Below are positions 1 to 7,264 of a stretch of 13,911 bases of DNA, piece by piece. The notes under the pieces are model-generated. The model was given only the letters and a program-made list of their open reading frames with translations, was not told where the DNA came from and ran no database searches. The stretch is from positions 1 through 13,911 of the forward strand of contig CAAGFP010000189.1 of the NCBI GenBank assembly GCA_900769175.1, written 5' to 3'. Position 1 is the first letter of the stretch. Every line of letters begins with the position of its first letter. The stretch comes from Lachnospiraceae bacterium (GTDB lineage: Bacteria; Bacillota; Clostridia; Lachnospirales; Lachnospiraceae). Position numbers and translations under genes: made by a program.

Positions 1-97
1 CAAAATATATCTAAAATACATTTCCGTACTTTATTCAAAAAATATCATTTTAAGGCTTGACTTTTAATAGTTAGTCTATTTATATGTTTAGGAATTC

Positions 98-126
98 TTG
101 CAAGTTTAACGAATAACCCGTATAAT
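98..126 (+). promoter_or_regulatory. Sigma-A-type promoter of the CofE-like gene
   Basis: A -35 box TTGCAA (98-103) and a perfect -10 box TATAAT (121-126) are separated by exactly 17 bp. Transcription would begin near 132-134. That leaves almost no leader for an ATG at 141 but a normal leader with a ribosome binding site for the ATG at 177, so the promoter helps decide the start codon. The rest of the first 97 bases is AT-rich and shows no gene. Confidence 0.75.
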
Positions 127-176
127 AGAGATACATATGTATGCCATATAGATATATAAGATTGGAGAGTTATTTT

Positions 177-1370
177 ATGGAAAGAAAAGTAGGTACAATA
201 TCAAGAGGTATCAGAGGTCCTATTATTCGGGAGGGGGACAACCTCGTTGATATTACTGTCAACAGCGTTTTAGAGGCAGCTGAAAGTGAAGGCTTTGAAC
301 TTCGAAACAGAGATGTCATCGCATTGACAGAATCAATTGTGGCTCGTGCCCAGGGGAATTATGCATCCGTAGATGATATTGCTTTGGATGTAAAGAACAA
401 ATTAGGTGGCGAAACCATCGGTGTAATCTTCCCTATTCTCTCCCGTAATCGTTTTGCAATTAATTTAAGGGGAATTGCAAAAGGATGTAAAAAGGTAGTT
501 TTAATGTTAAGCTATCCCAGTGATGAGGTCGGCAATGCGTTATTAACTTATGATCAGTTAGACGATGCCGGAATCAACCCGTATTCTGATGTATTATCAC
601 TCGATAAATATCGTGAACTCTTCGGGAAAAATGTTCATGAATTTACCGGTGTGGATTACGTAGAATATTACTCCGATATCATCAAAGAAGCCGGTGCGGA
701 GGTTGAAGTTGTTTTTGCCAATCAGGCAAAGACCATTTTAAACTATACTGACTGCGTGCTTACCTGTGATATTCACACCAGAAAACGCACCAAACGAATT
801 CTGAAAGAAGCCGGCGCGAAAATCGTATGCGGCTTAGATGACATTCTCACGGAATCCGTAAACGGAAGCGGATACAACGAAAAATACGGTTTACTCGGTT
901 CCAATAAATCGACCGAAGATAAAATCAAATTATTCCCGAAGGAATGTAAAGACCTTGTACTTAATATTCAGGCAAGCATTCTTGAAAAAACAGGAAAGCA
1001 TGTTGAAGTTATGGTTTATGGTGATGGAGCATTCAAAGACCCTCAGGGTAAAATTTGGGAATTGGCAGACCCTGTTGTATCTCCTGCTTTCACGGACGGC
1101 CTTATCGGTACCCCGAATGAATTAAAGCTGAAATATCTTGCGGACAACGACTTCGCTGCATTAAGCGGTGCCGAGCTTAAGGAAGCAATTTCCAACAGCA
1201 TCAAAGCAAAACAGAGTAATCTGGTCGGAAACATGGCTTCCCAGGGAACAACCCCCAGACAGCTTACCGACTTAATCGGTTCATTGTGTGACCTCACCTC
1301 AGGTTCAGGTGATAAGGGAACGCCCATTATTCTGATTCAGGGTTATTTTGATAACTTTACTACAGAATAG
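177..1370 (+). CDS. CofE-like (coenzyme F420-0:L-glutamate ligase family) protein
   Basis: The 397-aa protein resembles the CofE/F420 ligase family, whose characterised members join L-glutamate to F420-0 in a GTP-dependent reaction. Visible family signatures are an N-terminal GIRGPIIREGD segment, the ALTESIVARAQGN motif (about residues 49-61; CofE has an equivalent S/T-K-x-x-S-K-A-E-G stretch) and a YGDGAFKDP loop near residues 281-289. It is clearly longer than archaeal CofE (about 250 aa). I chose ATG 177 because GGAG lies 9-13 bases upstream and the promoter at 98-126 would make the in-frame ATG at 141 almost leaderless. No other F420 genes (CofC, CofD, FbiC type) are in the window, and Clostridia of this kind are not known to depend on F420, so the true substrate may be a different gamma-glutamyl acceptor. 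The family call is fairly secure; the reaction is inference. Confidence 0.75.
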   Translation: MERKVGTISRGIRGPIIREGDNLVDITVNSVLEAAESEGFELRNRDVIALTESIVARAQGNYASVDDIALDVKNKLGGETIGVIFPILSRNRFAINLRGIAKGCKKVVLMLSYPSDEVGNALLTYDQLDDAGINPYSDVLSLDKYRELFGKNVHEFTGVDYVEYYSDIIKEAGAEVEVVFANQAKTILNYTDCVLTCDIHTRKRTKRILKEAGAKIVCGLDDILTESVNGSGYNEKYGLLGSNKSTEDKIKLFPKECKDLVLNIQASILEKTGKHVEVMVYGDGAFKDPQGKIWELADPVVSPAFTDGLIGTPNELKLKYLADNDFAALSGAELKEAISNSIKAKQSNLVGNMASQGTTPRQLTDLIGSLCDLTSGSGDKGTPIILIQGYFDNFTTE

Positions 1371-1378
1371 ATTTTGTC

Positions 1379-1411
1379 AAAAAAGGAACTGCACAACGCA
1401 GTTCCTTTTTT
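1379..1411. terminator. Bidirectional rho-independent terminator
   Basis: A perfect stem (GGAACTGC with GCAGTTCC, extended by A/T pairs) with the 5-base loop ACAAC is preceded by six A and followed by six T. It lies between convergent genes, 8 bp after the + strand stop and 24 bp from the end of the minus-strand GGDEF gene, so it can serve both. Confidence 0.9.
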
Positions 1412-1434
1412 AACTTTCATGTCGAAATCCACAA

Positions 1435-3483
1435 TTAATAATTCCGGATTCTACGGTCAATTCCGTGTTTTTTATAATACTCTGCTTTTGCATCATACAT
1501 TCTTTGATCTGCCAGAATGGAGATTTGCCGGATTGAATCATTCGGTTTTTCTTTTCTTGTTACCGTTCCGAAAGATACAGATACACTCTTTACCAGTTTC
1601 CCGCTCCAGTTTTCAACTTCAGTTTCAAAGTTACTTAATGCATGATTTAATGTTTCCTCATCCATCCATAAAAGAGCAACGAACTCATCGCCACCGGTAC
1701 GATACAGTTTCCCATATTTACCGAATGCCGAACGCATACATTCACATGCACCGACAAGCATTTCATCTCCTGCAATATGACCAAGAGAATCATTTATCAT
1801 TTTTAGCCCGTTTAAATCCAATGTAATGTATATGAAATCGTCCTCAATTTCATCATTTTCATAACATGAGATATCCTGTTCATATGCACGTCGGTTGAAA
1901 AATCCTGTCAATTCATCCGTCTTTGAATAATAAATCAGCCTTTCTTTCTGCTTCTTCTCTTCATCAATACAATGTGTCATTACTATGACTTTCTCAGGTT
2001 TCTCATCTTCATCCGTATCCATCGCAATAAACTGCATGCGAAACCATCCGAGCCGATTTCCGACAAATTCTTCATCGATTAGTTTCTTGCCTTTCATTCG
2101 TTCCGGCAGAGTACTCAAATCCGTAAATTTCAATGCTACGTCCAGATATTCCGGGCTGATTACCGCTTTCATGACATTTTCCATCGTCTCTTTTGCGCCC
2201 ATTTTCTGACTGACAATTTCTTTTACTTCATTTTGACCATAAAATTCCGTTACCCGGTCTTTTTTCAAATCCAGAATATGCATGCTGTAAAATACGCCGG
2301 CTACTGATTTTAAAACAGAATACTGTTCCCGTTCACTCTCCAGAGCCAGCTCTAACTCGCACTGCTTTGATTCCAAATCAGCATTCATAAGCTTGAGTCG
2401 TTCGAAAACTCTTTGATTCTGCTCATTATACAATCTGTTTTTGTATTCCAATTCCGTATTCTCTTTCGAGATAATTTTATTTTCTGAAATAAAACTAAGA
2501 ATAATATAAAGGAAATAAAGAGCCAGAATCAACGCAATTCCGCCAATTGCCAATACCGAATTTCGTAAATAGTCTCCTACCACGTTGCCAAACGATTTCG
2601 CAGGAATAATAATGGCAACCTTCCAGTCCGTTCCTTCAACCGGTGCAACATAACATCTTCCTTCCCCGTTCGGACCGTGGTAAACCTCAACCTGATTCTC
2701 ACTTTCTAAGAGCATTGAAATAAATATCTCTTTATTATTCTTCTTAAACCCATAACCTTCAAAAAGCGTCTGAATGGTCAGATTGGGAACAAATTCCGAT
2801 TCTTCGGTTGAACAGATCAGATTCCCTTCTTTATCGTATAATATGCCAATCATCTTCTGACCAAAGAATTCATTTCTGATAAACGAGGTCAATTCTGTCT
2901 TTGCCGGAATATAACCCGTAATGACGCCTTTTACCTGATTATCTTTTTTTACCGGTGAATAGAAATTAATCAGATTCTCTTTTGAATACCTCGGGTTACG
3001 ATTCACCCATACACCACTGTTACCTTTCATTCCGTCCTGATAATACGGACGGTCACTTGCATCAAAAGGCTCACCATCATTAATGATGTTCATTCCGTCC
3101 GCGCTAACAAATTCAATCGACTCAAATGGCGTATATGAAACATGCTGTTTTATCAGTTTTTCCGAACAGGACGTTTCATCAAACTCTTGATTGGACGCAA
3201 TCGCAATTGCAACTCCATTGATACATTTTTGAGCCTCCCGAACAGAAACAGCAAGATCCGAAGCCACACGCTCAGCAATCTGTTTCGTTGTACTCTCGGC
3301 AGCCTTTATAAAGATATTCACTTGTATTCTGGAATAAAATAAGATTAACACAAATATGCCAAGAATCGCTAGAAATAAAAAAATAATTCTTTTTAAATTT
3401 CTATTGCGTTTCTCAACTATAATCTGACGTTTTTTCAGCTGAACCTCTTCATCAGAAGTCTTTTTGTTTTCTTTCGTTTCCAT
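1435..3483 (-). CDS. Membrane sensor diguanylate cyclase (dCache-like + GGDEF)
   Basis: A 682-aa membrane protein predicted to make c-di-GMP from two GTP. Order of parts: short basic cytoplasmic start; membrane segment at about 33-51; extracellular sensor at about 52-305 with the dCache-like signature DRPYYQDGMKG near 145-154; second membrane segment at about 308-331; a charged coiled-coil-like linker at about 335-390; a PAS-like region at about 390-510; and a C-terminal GGDEF domain from about 520. The domain begins with DELTGFFNRRAYEQD, carries DLNGLKMINDSLGH (about 556-569) and an intact GGDEF signature at 597-601, so it should be catalytic. The positions five residues before GGDEF lack the RxxD of a canonical inhibitory I-site. 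A purine-rich AAGGGG lies about 11 bases before the ATG. The HD-GYP gene immediately upstream has the opposite predicted activity. The sensed ligand is unknown: the dCache amino-acid-binding consensus is not evident. Confidence 0.9.
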   Translation of the reverse strand: METKENKKTSDEEVQLKKRQIIVEKRNRNLKRIIFLFLAILGIFVLILFYSRIQVNIFIKAAESTTKQIAERVASDLAVSVREAQKCINGVAIAIASNQEFDETSCSEKLIKQHVSYTPFESIEFVSADGMNIINDGEPFDASDRPYYQDGMKGNSGVWVNRNPRYSKENLINFYSPVKKDNQVKGVITGYIPAKTELTSFIRNEFFGQKMIGILYDKEGNLICSTEESEFVPNLTIQTLFEGYGFKKNNKEIFISMLLESENQVEVYHGPNGEGRCYVAPVEGTDWKVAIIIPAKSFGNVVGDYLRNSVLAIGGIALILALYFLYIILSFISENKIISKENTELEYKNRLYNEQNQRVFERLKLMNADLESKQCELELALESEREQYSVLKSVAGVFYSMHILDLKKDRVTEFYGQNEVKEIVSQKMGAKETMENVMKAVISPEYLDVALKFTDLSTLPERMKGKKLIDEEFVGNRLGWFRMQFIAMDTDEDEKPEKVIVMTHCIDEEKKQKERLIYYSKTDELTGFFNRRAYEQDISCYENDEIEDDFIYITLDLNGLKMINDSLGHIAGDEMLVGACECMRSAFGKYGKLYRTGGDEFVALLWMDEETLNHALSNFETEVENWSGKLVKSVSVSFGTVTRKEKPNDSIRQISILADQRMYDAKAEYYKKHGIDRRIRNY

Positions 3484-3592
3484 TCCCCAAAAAACCCCTT
3501 ATATTTGTAACTTCCCCAAATTAACAATCCATTCCGCCGCATCGAATATATGAAATATTGATGGCATTTGTATCATTAGGATTCATACTACA

Positions 3593-3623
3593 ATTATATC
3601 ATTATTTCATTTTTTTGCTATAA
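3593..3623 (-). promoter_or_regulatory. Possible promoter of the GGDEF gene
   Basis: On the minus strand a perfect TATAAT (complement of 3593-3598) lies about 110 bp before the GGDEF start. No good -35 box is placed at 17 bp; TTATAG at 3618-3623 (19-bp spacing) is the nearest candidate. The 166-bp gap after the HD-GYP gene has no clear terminator hairpin, so readthrough from that gene is also possible. Confidence 0.35.
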
Positions 3624-3649
3624 CGAATTCATTCCGGGCGATCTAATAT

Positions 3650-4966
3650 CTATTGATTTACGGTATTATAAATTTCTTCAATTCTGACCATATCCATGAA
3701 AAATGCATCCACGACATCCGGATCAAAATCCTCTCCGCGTCCGTCTTTAATAATTCTGTAACATGCATCAAGCGGCAGCGCATCCCGGTAACAACGTTTT
3801 GCCGAAACAGCATCAAAAACATCTGCCACAGCCATAATGCGCGCACAAAGCGGAATTTGTTCTTCTTTAAGTCCCTCCGGATATCCTTTTCCGTTCCATT
3901 TCTCGTGATGGTATCTTGCAACCTGGTAAGCCATGTGCTCATACTCACCATCGAAAAGGTGACCGAATGTATTCTCAATGATTTTCCCGCCTATCACGGG
4001 ATGTTCTTTCATTTTATCATATTCTTCTGCCGTCAATTTGCCCGGTTTTTGTAAAATCGAATCCGGAATACCGATTTTACCAATATCATGCATAGGCGCA
4101 GACTGGATCAGATTATCCAGAAAGTCTTTTGTAATCAATGACTTATATGCCTGTTTTTTTCTTAAATTCTTAGCTATTAATATTGCATACGCAGAAGAAC
4201 GTCTGATATGTCCGCCCGTATTGTCATCTTTATTTTCAACCAAAGTCGCAAATCCCATAACCATTTCATGCTGATAATGCTCCAAGCCGTGAATATCTAT
4301 ATTTTCCATACTGGAGTAAATACTGATGGTTACCATGGTTACTGCCATACAGGAAACCAATGCTTCCGGGTTCAAAATTTGAATCGCAAAAATAATCACA
4401 ATAAAAATCAATGTAATTGCGATGCTCTGCCGCTTCTTTTTGGAAATATACCGGTATTTGGCGATAATCATCGTAAGCGTTAATATCAAATAGATGATAA
4501 CAACGCCAAAACAAATATAAACGGAAACTCCCATGGAATAATTGGTACGTTCCCTTTCAACGAACTGAAGGTTCGGAAGGAACACCCCCGTCAGCAAAAC
4601 CATAATCAGATTCGGCAGAATGCAAACAGCCTTTACCCATTTCTTCTTAGGAATCCCAACAGTCACCTTAACCCAGTACCAAAACAGCAGTGCAACATAG
4701 ATTTCGTAAGAAACAAACATAGCAAAATGCAAAATTAAATTCAGCCATCTCGGAATCTGGTCAAGATAATTGACCGTACAAGCCGTAATTCCGTCAAATA
4801 AAATTGCAACATCCGACACAATAAAGAAAGCGTCAAACAGTTTATTGCAATGGTAATTCGGTGAAATTCTGTTTAGCCGGTTTCCACCTTTTATATAAAC
4901 GATTCCAATATAAAATAAGATTATCAAGCACAGAATTTGTGTTTTTGACCATTGTAAAATTATCAT
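3650..4966 (-). CDS. Multi-span membrane HD-GYP phosphodiesterase
   Basis: A 438-aa protein with an N-terminal membrane half and a C-terminal HD-GYP domain, a family that hydrolyses c-di-GMP. Hydrophobic stretches at about 8-26, 46-64, 74-99, 111-131, 146-170, 181-197 and 203-218 suggest six or seven membrane spans without a large extracellular domain. The HD-GYP part starts at about 232 and keeps the expected metal and catalytic residues: H253 in NTGGH, H293-D294 in the MHDIGK motif, H322 in EHP, H353-H354, the GKGYP signature (359-363) and D382 in AVADVFDA. The usual HHExxDGxGYP reads HHEKWNGKGYP, so the conserved Asp is Asn358; this position is not a known metal ligand. Start choice is supported by GGGAGG 6 bases before the ATG and a promoter about 80 bp upstream. 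Paired with the adjacent GGDEF gene it could set a local c-di-GMP level; partnership is inferred from position only. Confidence 0.9.
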   Translation of the reverse strand: MIILQWSKTQILCLIILFYIGIVYIKGGNRLNRISPNYHCNKLFDAFFIVSDVAILFDGITACTVNYLDQIPRWLNLILHFAMFVSYEIYVALLFWYWVKVTVGIPKKKWVKAVCILPNLIMVLLTGVFLPNLQFVERERTNYSMGVSVYICFGVVIIYLILTLTMIIAKYRYISKKKRQSIAITLIFIVIIFAIQILNPEALVSCMAVTMVTISIYSSMENIDIHGLEHYQHEMVMGFATLVENKDDNTGGHIRRSSAYAILIAKNLRKKQAYKSLITKDFLDNLIQSAPMHDIGKIGIPDSILQKPGKLTAEEYDKMKEHPVIGGKIIENTFGHLFDGEYEHMAYQVARYHHEKWNGKGYPEGLKEEQIPLCARIMAVADVFDAVSAKRCYRDALPLDACYRIIKDGRGEDFDPDVVDAFFMDMVRIEEIYNTVNQ

Positions 4967-5044
4967 TCGTGCCTCCCTGTCCGAATGTGTTCCGAACTTT
5001 TATCGAATCTCACCATTTCATCAGATCATATCAACAAATAGTTT

Positions 5045-5072
5045 TTTATACCCTGAGATACCCTTTTTTCAA
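5045..5072 (-). promoter_or_regulatory. Promoter of the HD-GYP gene
   Basis: The minus strand reads TTGAAA (complement of 5067-5072), a 16-bp spacer, then TATAAA (complement of 5045-5050). It is placed about 80 bp before the HD-GYP start codon and predicts a leader of roughly 70 nt. Confidence 0.6.
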
Positions 5073-5089
5073 CTTATTGTTTAATAGTC

Positions 5090-5467
5090 TTTTGGTATTC
5101 CACACATTGAACATCTCTTTAAGAAAATGGCTATAGTAACGCCGGTTAATCCAACGCATTGATCACATGCTCCTTTTCCAAGAAGCATGTTATAAACAAT
5201 TAGAACATGTCATATTTCATTATAATTTATCATATCCCAAAAACAAAAACAAGTGTCCCTGAATGAACCGCAATGCCAATCAACTGCATTCTCTCCCATT
5301 TAAATTGCCTCTTCAATTCCAGCTGCAACATGGTCTTATTTATTTCATGTACACTCGCTTATATTTCCTGCTATTTTCATTTATAAACACAAAAGCAGCG
5401 AATACATTTTCACTGCCTAGCAAACTAACTTTATTATCCCTATTGGTGCAAATCGAAGAAGCTCACT
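5090..5467. other. Intergenic stretch without a supported gene
   Basis: These 378 bases are AT-rich. A 68-codon open frame (5263-5469, +) has no ribosome binding site, no recognisable motif and a composition expected from AT-rich noncoding DNA. A small inverted repeat, ACATGCT (5165-5171) with AGCATGT (5184-5190), is present without a T-run. Short open frames on the minus strand were read and show nothing recognisable. Confidence 0.5.
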
Positions 5468-5506
5468 AAAAAAGCCCCACAACCTGCATTTCTACAAGTT
5501 ATGGGG
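5468..5506 (-). terminator. Terminator hairpin at the left edge of the accessory block
   Basis: Read on the minus strand, CCCCATAACTTG pairs with CAGGTTGTGGGG (12 pairs, two of them G-U) around an 8-base loop, followed by C and six T. It lies about 200 bp downstream of the 447-aa gene, which it may terminate. It is 24/32 identical to the hairpin behind ppdK (10374-10405), with the same central sequence CATTTCT. Confidence 0.8.
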
Positions 5507-5554
5507 TTCATATTATTTACTGTATAAACTCACAGAGAAGAAAAATATTAAAAC

Positions 5555-5587
5555 GGTACTATTTGGGTACTATTTTCGTACTTTCAT
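5555..5587. repeat. Three tandem 11-bp repeats (GGTACTATTTK type)
   Basis: The units are GGTACTATTTG (5555-5565), GGTACTATTTT (5566-5576) and the diverged CGTACTTTCAT (5577-5587). The 11-bp period puts each copy on the same face of the helix, as in protein-binding iterons or the arm-type sites of tyrosine recombinases. They lie about 50 bp inside the left terminator hairpin and outside any gene. Confidence 0.6.
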
Positions 5588-5674
5588 TAAAACCCATACA
5601 TCCGTGATCCTCATCATCAACTTCTGTCATTGTAACTCTATCATATTTTTTAAAGGAACAGAATACTCAAAACC

Positions 5675-5696
5675 TACCGAAATCATACCGAAAACC
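5675..5696. repeat. Two tandem 11-bp repeats (TACCGAAA type)
   Basis: TACCGAAATCA (5675-5685) is followed directly by TACCGAAAACC (5686-5696), and a further TAC begins at 5697. The period is the same as in the set at 5555. The array ends 7 bp before the last codon of the 447-aa gene, so it is downstream of that gene and upstream of its likely terminator. Confidence 0.45.
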
Positions 5697-5703
5697 TACT
5701 TTT

Positions 5704-7047
5704 TCAATCAGGACAGGTTAATTTTGTACAGACTTCATAGTTTTCATATAAAGTGAGTATCGTCTGATAGAAAAGATCCTCTGCAGTTTCTAAATCAGAA
5801 GCACCTACGCCACTAAAAACAAATGGCTGAATTTCAGCATCCTGTGGAAGCGGTATTCCCCGACAGGTTCCGATAATGAATAATGCCAGAAAAGCAGTGA
5901 GCATAAGTTCAGAGCAATTGCCCAAGTCCAGCTCTCTTCTCATAAAGTCCATAGGCAGCTCTAATACTTTTTTGTATTTCTTATCTTCTTTGTAATAAAT
6001 ATATTCATCAATAAGTCCTGCGACATCGAGTTTGTAATTCTTCGAGAATACCATACGAGGGATGATTTTAGGCGCAAATGATCTTTGCGTATAATCATTG
6101 ATGCGCTCTCCACCATATTTCAGTAATCTGGGAAAATATTGTGTAAACATATACCGATATCTTTCGGCTCCCAACGCATAATTATCATAATCCTTTTTAA
6201 ACAAGTCAAGATATTTATACCACCAATCGTCTCCGGACACTTTCAGCTTATCAACTTCACTTATTTCAAGGATCTTGTTTCTCGTACTTGTCGTGAATTC
6301 ACAGAATTCATTATACATTTCCCTGTGATGAACTCTGGTAGGATTCGTGACAAAGGCAACCTGACACAATGCGATATACTCTTTTTCATCTTTGTATTTA
6401 CGGCAAAAAGAAATCGCCTCCTGTTCTATTCTCTCCTCCAACAATTCAACTTCTCTCGCGTGAGAATCGAAATGAGAATGCTCAGATTCCGGCTTGGCAT
6501 CTTGGACATCTTCTGTGGATACAGTTTTTCTCCCAACAGGCTTTTCCCCCTTTTTTACTCTCGCCAAATAATCCTTCGCTACCTTTTTAGCTGATCCTCC
6601 AATGTTGTTCCTCGTATTCTTCAAGGCATATAAGAAGATGCCGGCGAGAAAACTTTCGAGATCAACCTCATCAATTAATTCAGCCTTAGTTACCCCATTC
6701 ACCACATCAACTACTGTATCATCAGCGATTTCCGCACTTTCCCTGATCATCAGAATCAGTGTATCACTGACATTATTTCTTTCATTCTCTTTAATTAACA
6801 CAACGACCTGATCGCGAAAATACTCGGCGATCTCTTTATAAGAATCAACAGAAAGATTTCCAAGGGCATCCATCAAATACCGTGAAGGATTCTTTACCCC
6901 TCTGGCAATATTGGATGCTGTTTCGTCACTTGTTTCTTCGCAATCCTTATCTATACTCCTGAAAATAGCCTCTACTATCTTGGCCTGTTTCGTACCTTCA
7001 ACCTTACATTCAGCAAGCACGCTGATGATGCAACCTATGCAAAACAT
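5704..7047 (-). CDS. Unrecognised 447-aa accessory protein
   Basis: I do not recognise this protein. Residues 1-165 read as a mostly helical domain with a cysteine-containing start (MFCIGC), the stretch ASNIARGVKNPSRYL (about 44-58) and FLAGIFLYALKN (about 133-144). A charged, low-complexity linker at about 166-200 is followed by a coiled-coil-like stretch (about 198-222). The C-terminal part is rich in Tyr, Trp and charged residues (DDWWYKYLDLFKKDYDNY, about 273-290) and has one hydrophobic helix at about 380-394. The start is fixed: GGAGG lies 4 bases before the ATG and an in-frame TGA occurs just upstream. Three 11-bp repeats lie immediately upstream of the ribosome binding site and a second repeat cluster sits just after the stop. 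The layout, a two-domain protein beside repeats and a boundary hairpin, fits an accessory or defence gene, but no function is assigned. Confidence 0.75.
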   Translation of the reverse strand: MFCIGCIISVLAECKVEGTKQAKIVEAIFRSIDKDCEETSDETASNIARGVKNPSRYLMDALGNLSVDSYKEIAEYFRDQVVVLIKENERNNVSDTLILMIRESAEIADDTVVDVVNGVTKAELIDEVDLESFLAGIFLYALKNTRNNIGGSAKKVAKDYLARVKKGEKPVGRKTVSTEDVQDAKPESEHSHFDSHAREVELLEERIEQEAISFCRKYKDEKEYIALCQVAFVTNPTRVHHREMYNEFCEFTTSTRNKILEISEVDKLKVSGDDWWYKYLDLFKKDYDNYALGAERYRYMFTQYFPRLLKYGGERINDYTQRSFAPKIIPRMVFSKNYKLDVAGLIDEYIYYKEDKKYKKVLELPMDFMRRELDLGNCSELMLTAFLALFIIGTCRGIPLPQDAEIQPFVFSGVGASDLETAEDLFYQTILTLYENYEVCTKLTCPD

Positions 7048-7070
7048 ACTCCCTCCATTTCATTTTGCTT

Positions 7071-7117
7071 CCGGGCAACCTCCGGGCAACTCATGGGCAA
7101 CTCACAGCCATGCCCAT
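7071..7117. repeat. Three tandem 11-bp GGGCAAC repeats plus inverted repeat
   Basis: The units are CCGGGCAACCT (7071-7081), CCGGGCAACTC (7082-7092) and ATGGGCAACTC (7093-7103), sharing GGGCAAC at fixed 11-bp spacing. The last copy also forms a perfect 7-bp inverted repeat, ATGGGCA (7093-7099) with TGCCCAT (7111-7117). The array begins about 14 bp upstream of the ribosome binding site of the minus-strand 447-aa gene, in the divergent region before the DUF4417 gene. It could be an operator or a recombinase or replication-protein binding array. A loose CCGAT triplet (7163, 7170, 7178) follows further right. Confidence 0.65.
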
Positions 7118-7204
7118 AGAGCCATAACTGCGCTATATTGGATATTGTCAGAGAAGCATCGACCGATCACCGATGTCCCGATTTCTCCGGCAGTAACAAT
7201 AATC

Positions 7205-7264
7205 TGTGATTCCGCTATCGGGAAGTGGCATCACCTTCTATTTCAAACAGAAGGAGGAATCACA
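7205..7264 (+). promoter_or_regulatory. Leader able to fold over the ribosome binding site of the DUF4417 gene
   Basis: TGTGATTCC (7205-7213) is perfectly complementary to GGAATCACA (7256-7264), which ends at the base before the ATG and includes the last two G of the Shine-Dalgarno AAGGAGG (7251-7257). Inside it, CCTTCT (7234-7239) pairs with AGAAGG (7249-7254), covering the rest of that site, and GCTAT (7214-7218) can pair with GTGGC (7225-7229) with two G-U pairs. Together these make a compact three-helix junction that would hide the ribosome binding site. This is manual folding; no known riboswitch class was recognised. Confidence 0.4.

Noticed and set aside
141..176. Upstream in-frame ATG at 141 as start of the CofE-like protein
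   Set aside because: The predicted transcription start (about 132-134) leaves no room for a ribosome binding site, while ATG 177 has GGAG at a good distance.
1374..1826. 150-codon open frame on the + strand
   Set aside because: It lies opposite the GGDEF domain, starts inside the terminator and has no ribosome binding site or protein-like pattern.
5165..5190. ACATGCT/AGCATGT inverted repeat as a terminator
   Set aside because: Only seven pairs with a 12-base loop and no T-run; likely chance in AT-rich DNA.
5263..5469. 68-codon + strand frame as a small gene
   Set aside because: No ribosome binding site, no recognisable motif, AT-rich composition, and it ends against the terminator hairpin.
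6139..6594. 151-codon + strand frame
   Set aside because: It is antisense to the 447-aa gene, which has a proper start signal, and its composition is that of a shadow frame.
5555..7103. 11-bp tandem repeats as a CRISPR array
   Set aside because: The units are contiguous and short, without 20-40 base spacers, and no cas gene is present.
6911..7264. Longer N-terminus for the DUF4417 protein
   Set aside because: The extension would overlap the start of the divergent 447-aa gene and run through the repeat array; ATG 7265 has AAGGAGG directly upstream and fits the family.
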